A stretch of 64,000 nt of DNA from an uncultured Draconibacterium sp. (GTDB lineage: Bacteria > Bacteroidota > Bacteroidia > Bacteroidales > Prolixibacteraceae). Positions within the stretch are counted from its first letter, which is position 1; each line of letters opens with the position of its first letter. A model generated the notes under the pieces. It made no database searches. It was not told the origin of the DNA and saw only the letters and a list, made by a program, of their open reading frames with translations. Shown in pieces: positions 62,224-64,000 of this stretch. The stretch is taken from contig NZ_OY771647.1 of NCBI RefSeq assembly GCF_963674925.1, forward strand, positions 3,223,281 to 3,287,280, written 5' to 3'. The position numbers and the translations under genes are program-made.

Positions 62224-62556
62224 ATGAATAATCAAAACAACATTTCAAATCCGAAAGATCACAGCCGTTTTACCCGCTGGGTAAACGATCTGGACGATAA
62301 AGACAAAAACCTTGATCCTTTGAAACGAAAAAGCAAATGGATATTGATAACAGCTTTTCTGTTTGCCCTGTTTGCGATCTCGTTTATCTGGTTCCCGACC
62401 GGAAAGGTAAAACCACATCAGGTGGAAGCACCATTGGCCGGACCAATAATCAATGCGCCAACAAACAGTGGTAGCTCCGCTTTTGAGTTACCCGTGGATT
62501 CATTTGAAAACCAATTAAAATCGTACATCAATGAAGAAAATTTTGATAAAGAATAA
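62224..62556 (+). CDS. Small membrane protein at the TraL position
   Basis: A 110-residue protein with a soluble N-terminus (about 1-35), one transmembrane helix (WILITAFLFALFAISFIWFP) and a short periplasmic tail. It overlaps traM by 26 bases in another frame, showing tight coupling. In CTnDOT traL stands at this place and is also a small membrane protein. Likeness beyond size, topology and position is not clear, so I give no symbol. Confidence 0.7.
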   Translation: MNNQNNISNPKDHSRFTRWVNDLDDKDKNLDPLKRKSKWILITAFLFALFAISFIWFPTGKVKPHQVEAPLAGPIINAPTNSGSSAFELPVDSFENQLKSYINEENFDKE

Positions 62557-63676
62557 AGCGCTGTTTATCCTTCCACTGGCATTATTACCCTTTGTGATTT
62601 TGATCTTCTGGGTATTGGGTGGAGGAGGAGTTCAAGAGGAAAAAGAGAAGCTTGCTCAGTCACCGAATAAAGGAATAAACTATGACCTGCCGGATGCCGA
62701 TAATTCCATTGAAATCTACGATAAAATGGAAGCTTATCAGAAGGATGAATCACAAGTGGCACAGGTGCCTGAGGTTGATGTAAATGATACAACGAAGCAG
62801 GAAGCAGTCAGTATTCAGGATACAATGGAGCAGGACAACACCATGTTGGATGAAAATGCCGATCAAGGACAAATTCTTGCTCATATCCGAAATAAAGAAA
62901 AGCTGGTACAACAGGAACTACAAGGAAAACCGGAAGTTCGAAAGAGTGGGAAAAAACCATCTCCCCAATACCAGAGCAAACCAATGGAATCGGTAGTGAA
63001 AAAACACAGGGAAACAACAAAATCAGTAACGCCGATAACCGGTATTGAAGAAATGGATAAGATCATCGATGAAAACATCGTGCTTAACCGAAGAAATGAT
63101 TCACTGAAATATACGCTTCAACAAGCTCAGGGACGCTTGCAACAGATCGAAGCCATACAAAACCGGTCCTTTACCCTGGAGAAAAAACTGTCATCCGGAT
63201 TTAATCCAAAGGAGACACCGGAGCAAGCGCTGATCAAAGCAGAGATTTATGAAACCGCAACTGTTCTGAATGGCAACCGGGTAAAACTTCGCCTGCTTGA
63301 AGACACCCGGATCAATGCTAAGAAAATACCTCGTAACACATTTATCTACGGGATCTGCAAGATCAAAAATGAACGGCTTCTGATCGAAATCACCCAAATG
63401 CCTGTTCAGGAAAACTTTGTCCCGGTAAAACTTACGATCTGTGATCTGGATGGACTGGAAGGGTTGTATGTGCCGGATAATGCTGCCCGAAAAGTTTATC
63501 AGGAAGTTGGTGCTTCTACCAATACCTCTTCGCTGATGGGCATTACGAATAATCCGCTGACTTATACCGGTATCCGTGCAGCCGACCGGGCTGCCCAAAC
63601 CATGCTCAAAAGGGTACGCCTGAAAAAAGTAACCGTCAAGAAAAACACAATGGTTTATATCATCAATCAAAAATAA
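62531..63676 (+). CDS. traM: TraM, VirB10-like protein
   Basis: A 381-residue protein with an N-terminal transmembrane helix (ALFILPLALLPFVILIFWVLGGGG), a long hydrophilic, Gln/Asp-rich linker (about 40-190) and a C-terminal VirB10-like domain with LIKAEIYETATVLNGNRVKLRLLEDTRI, KIPRNTFIYGICKI, and a last ADRAAQTMLKRVRLKKVTVKKNTMVYI segment. This is the standard TraM architecture; the protein spans the periplasm and links the ATPases to the outer core. The start at 62531 overlaps the preceding gene by 26 bases. Confidence 0.92.
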   Translation: MKKILIKNKALFILPLALLPFVILIFWVLGGGGVQEEKEKLAQSPNKGINYDLPDADNSIEIYDKMEAYQKDESQVAQVPEVDVNDTTKQEAVSIQDTMEQDNTMLDENADQGQILAHIRNKEKLVQQELQGKPEVRKSGKKPSPQYQSKPMESVVKKHRETTKSVTPITGIEEMDKIIDENIVLNRRNDSLKYTLQQAQGRLQQIEAIQNRSFTLEKKLSSGFNPKETPEQALIKAEIYETATVLNGNRVKLRLLEDTRINAKKIPRNTFIYGICKIKNERLLIEITQMPVQENFVPVKLTICDLDGLEGLYVPDNAARKVYQEVGASTNTSSLMGITNNPLTYTGIRAADRAAQTMLKRVRLKKVTVKKNTMVYIINQK

Positions 63677-63681
63677 TCGTC

Positions 63682-64000
63682 ATGAAACAAACAATATTTA
63701 TCATCGCATTCTTTCTTTTTTCACTGGCAGTAAATGCCCAAAACCAAATAGAAATCTGTCAAAACAAAACCACACACCTGATCGCCGAAGAAAAAATTAC
63801 TTATCTGCAGGTTGGTGATCCTGATAAACTGATTGCGGAAGTAGTCCCTGAACAACCCAATATGGTCCGGGTAAAAGCTGTGGATGATTTTGAAGGCGAA
63901 TCTTCACTGACAGTGGTCAGTGCCAATCGTTCGTATTCCTTGTTTGTAAAATATTCTGATGCGAATAAGATCTCCTATAAGCTGGAAGATTTTCATGGGG
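63682..64000 (+). CDS. traN: TraN, VirB9-like protein (3' partial)
   Basis: The first 106 residues of a secreted protein (signal ending LAVNAQ) that opens like Bacteroidota TraN (DUF4138): the mature start is NQIEICQNKTTHLIAEEKITYLQVGDPDKLIAEVVPEQ, then MVRVKAVDDFEGESSLTVV and YSLFVKYSD. TraN is the VirB9-like outer-membrane-core protein that works with TraM. The start is the ATG at 63682, 5 bases after the traM stop. The gene runs past the right end of the window. Confidence 0.85.
   Translation, partial: MKQTIFIIAFFLFSLAVNAQNQIEICQNKTTHLIAEEKITYLQVGDPDKLIAEVVPEQPNMVRVKAVDDFEGESSLTVVSANRSYSLFVKYSDANKISYKLEDFHG

Overview
The window reads as a Bacteroidota chromosome, most likely a marine or sediment Bacteroidia of the Marinilabiliales/Prolixibacteraceae kind (lineage is inference). 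The grounds are TAnnTTTG-type -7 boxes instead of E. coli promoters, few Shine-Dalgarno sequences, many lipoprotein signals on sulfatases and glycosidases, a CarboxypepD_reg/TonB-plug protein, and a CTnDOT-type tra operon with rteC.

Region 1 (1-30.8 kb, all + strand) is a carbohydrate-degradation locus. In order it holds a partial sulfatase, an esterase, a DUF2961 (GH172-like) lipoprotein, a heparinase II/III-like lyase, a GH29-SGNH fusion, GH95, GH30, GH43+CBM6-like, GH39, a second S1 sulfatase, a second heparinase II/III-like protein, GH3, a plug-only SusC-like protein, a frameshifted FAD oxidoreductase, a CstA-type transporter, a GH43-like propeller and GH92. Together they would desulfate, deacylate, cleave and trim a fucose-, xylose- and uronate-containing sulfated glycan. 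The exact substrate is not determined by the sequence, and no SusC/SusD pair lies inside the window. Two transcription units (4410 and 8975) share a nearly identical promoter-proximal element.

Region 2 (31.2-37.7 kb) has two Gfo/Idh/MocA oxidoreductases flanking a ThuA-domain protein, all with Tat-type signals, then an ankyrin lipoprotein and a GH140-like enzyme. It carries scars: the 3' tail of an MFS transporter fused to the end of an oxidoreductase gene, and an IS3 OrfA remnant.

Region 3 (37.7-50.5 kb) is an accessory/defence island. A ketosynthase gene has lost its 5' end at the terminator of a DUF6261 gene, a 42-bp minisatellite follows, and then come a helicase-less ISP-like restriction-methylation enzyme, a SIR2-domain protein, a PLD-like protein with two zinc ribbons, an HU-like protein and an AAA ATPase with a stop-interrupted RloB nuclease (AbiL/RloAB-like). 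A 1.2-kb stretch of decayed genes follows, including an AbiEi-like DUF6088 remnant behind an intact palindromic operator.

Region 4 (50.5-64 kb) is the left part of an integrative conjugative element: rteC, an excisionase-like HTH, a replication-type protein with a tetrapeptide repeat linker, a DnaC-like ATPase, a hipBA toxin-antitoxin pair, a 1-kb non-coding GC-rich region with strong dyads, and the tra operon (an unknown membrane protein, traE, F, G, I-like, an unknown, J, K, an L-position protein, M, N). No integrase, relaxase or attachment site is visible, so the element continues past the right edge. I saw no tRNA, rRNA or CRISPR array.
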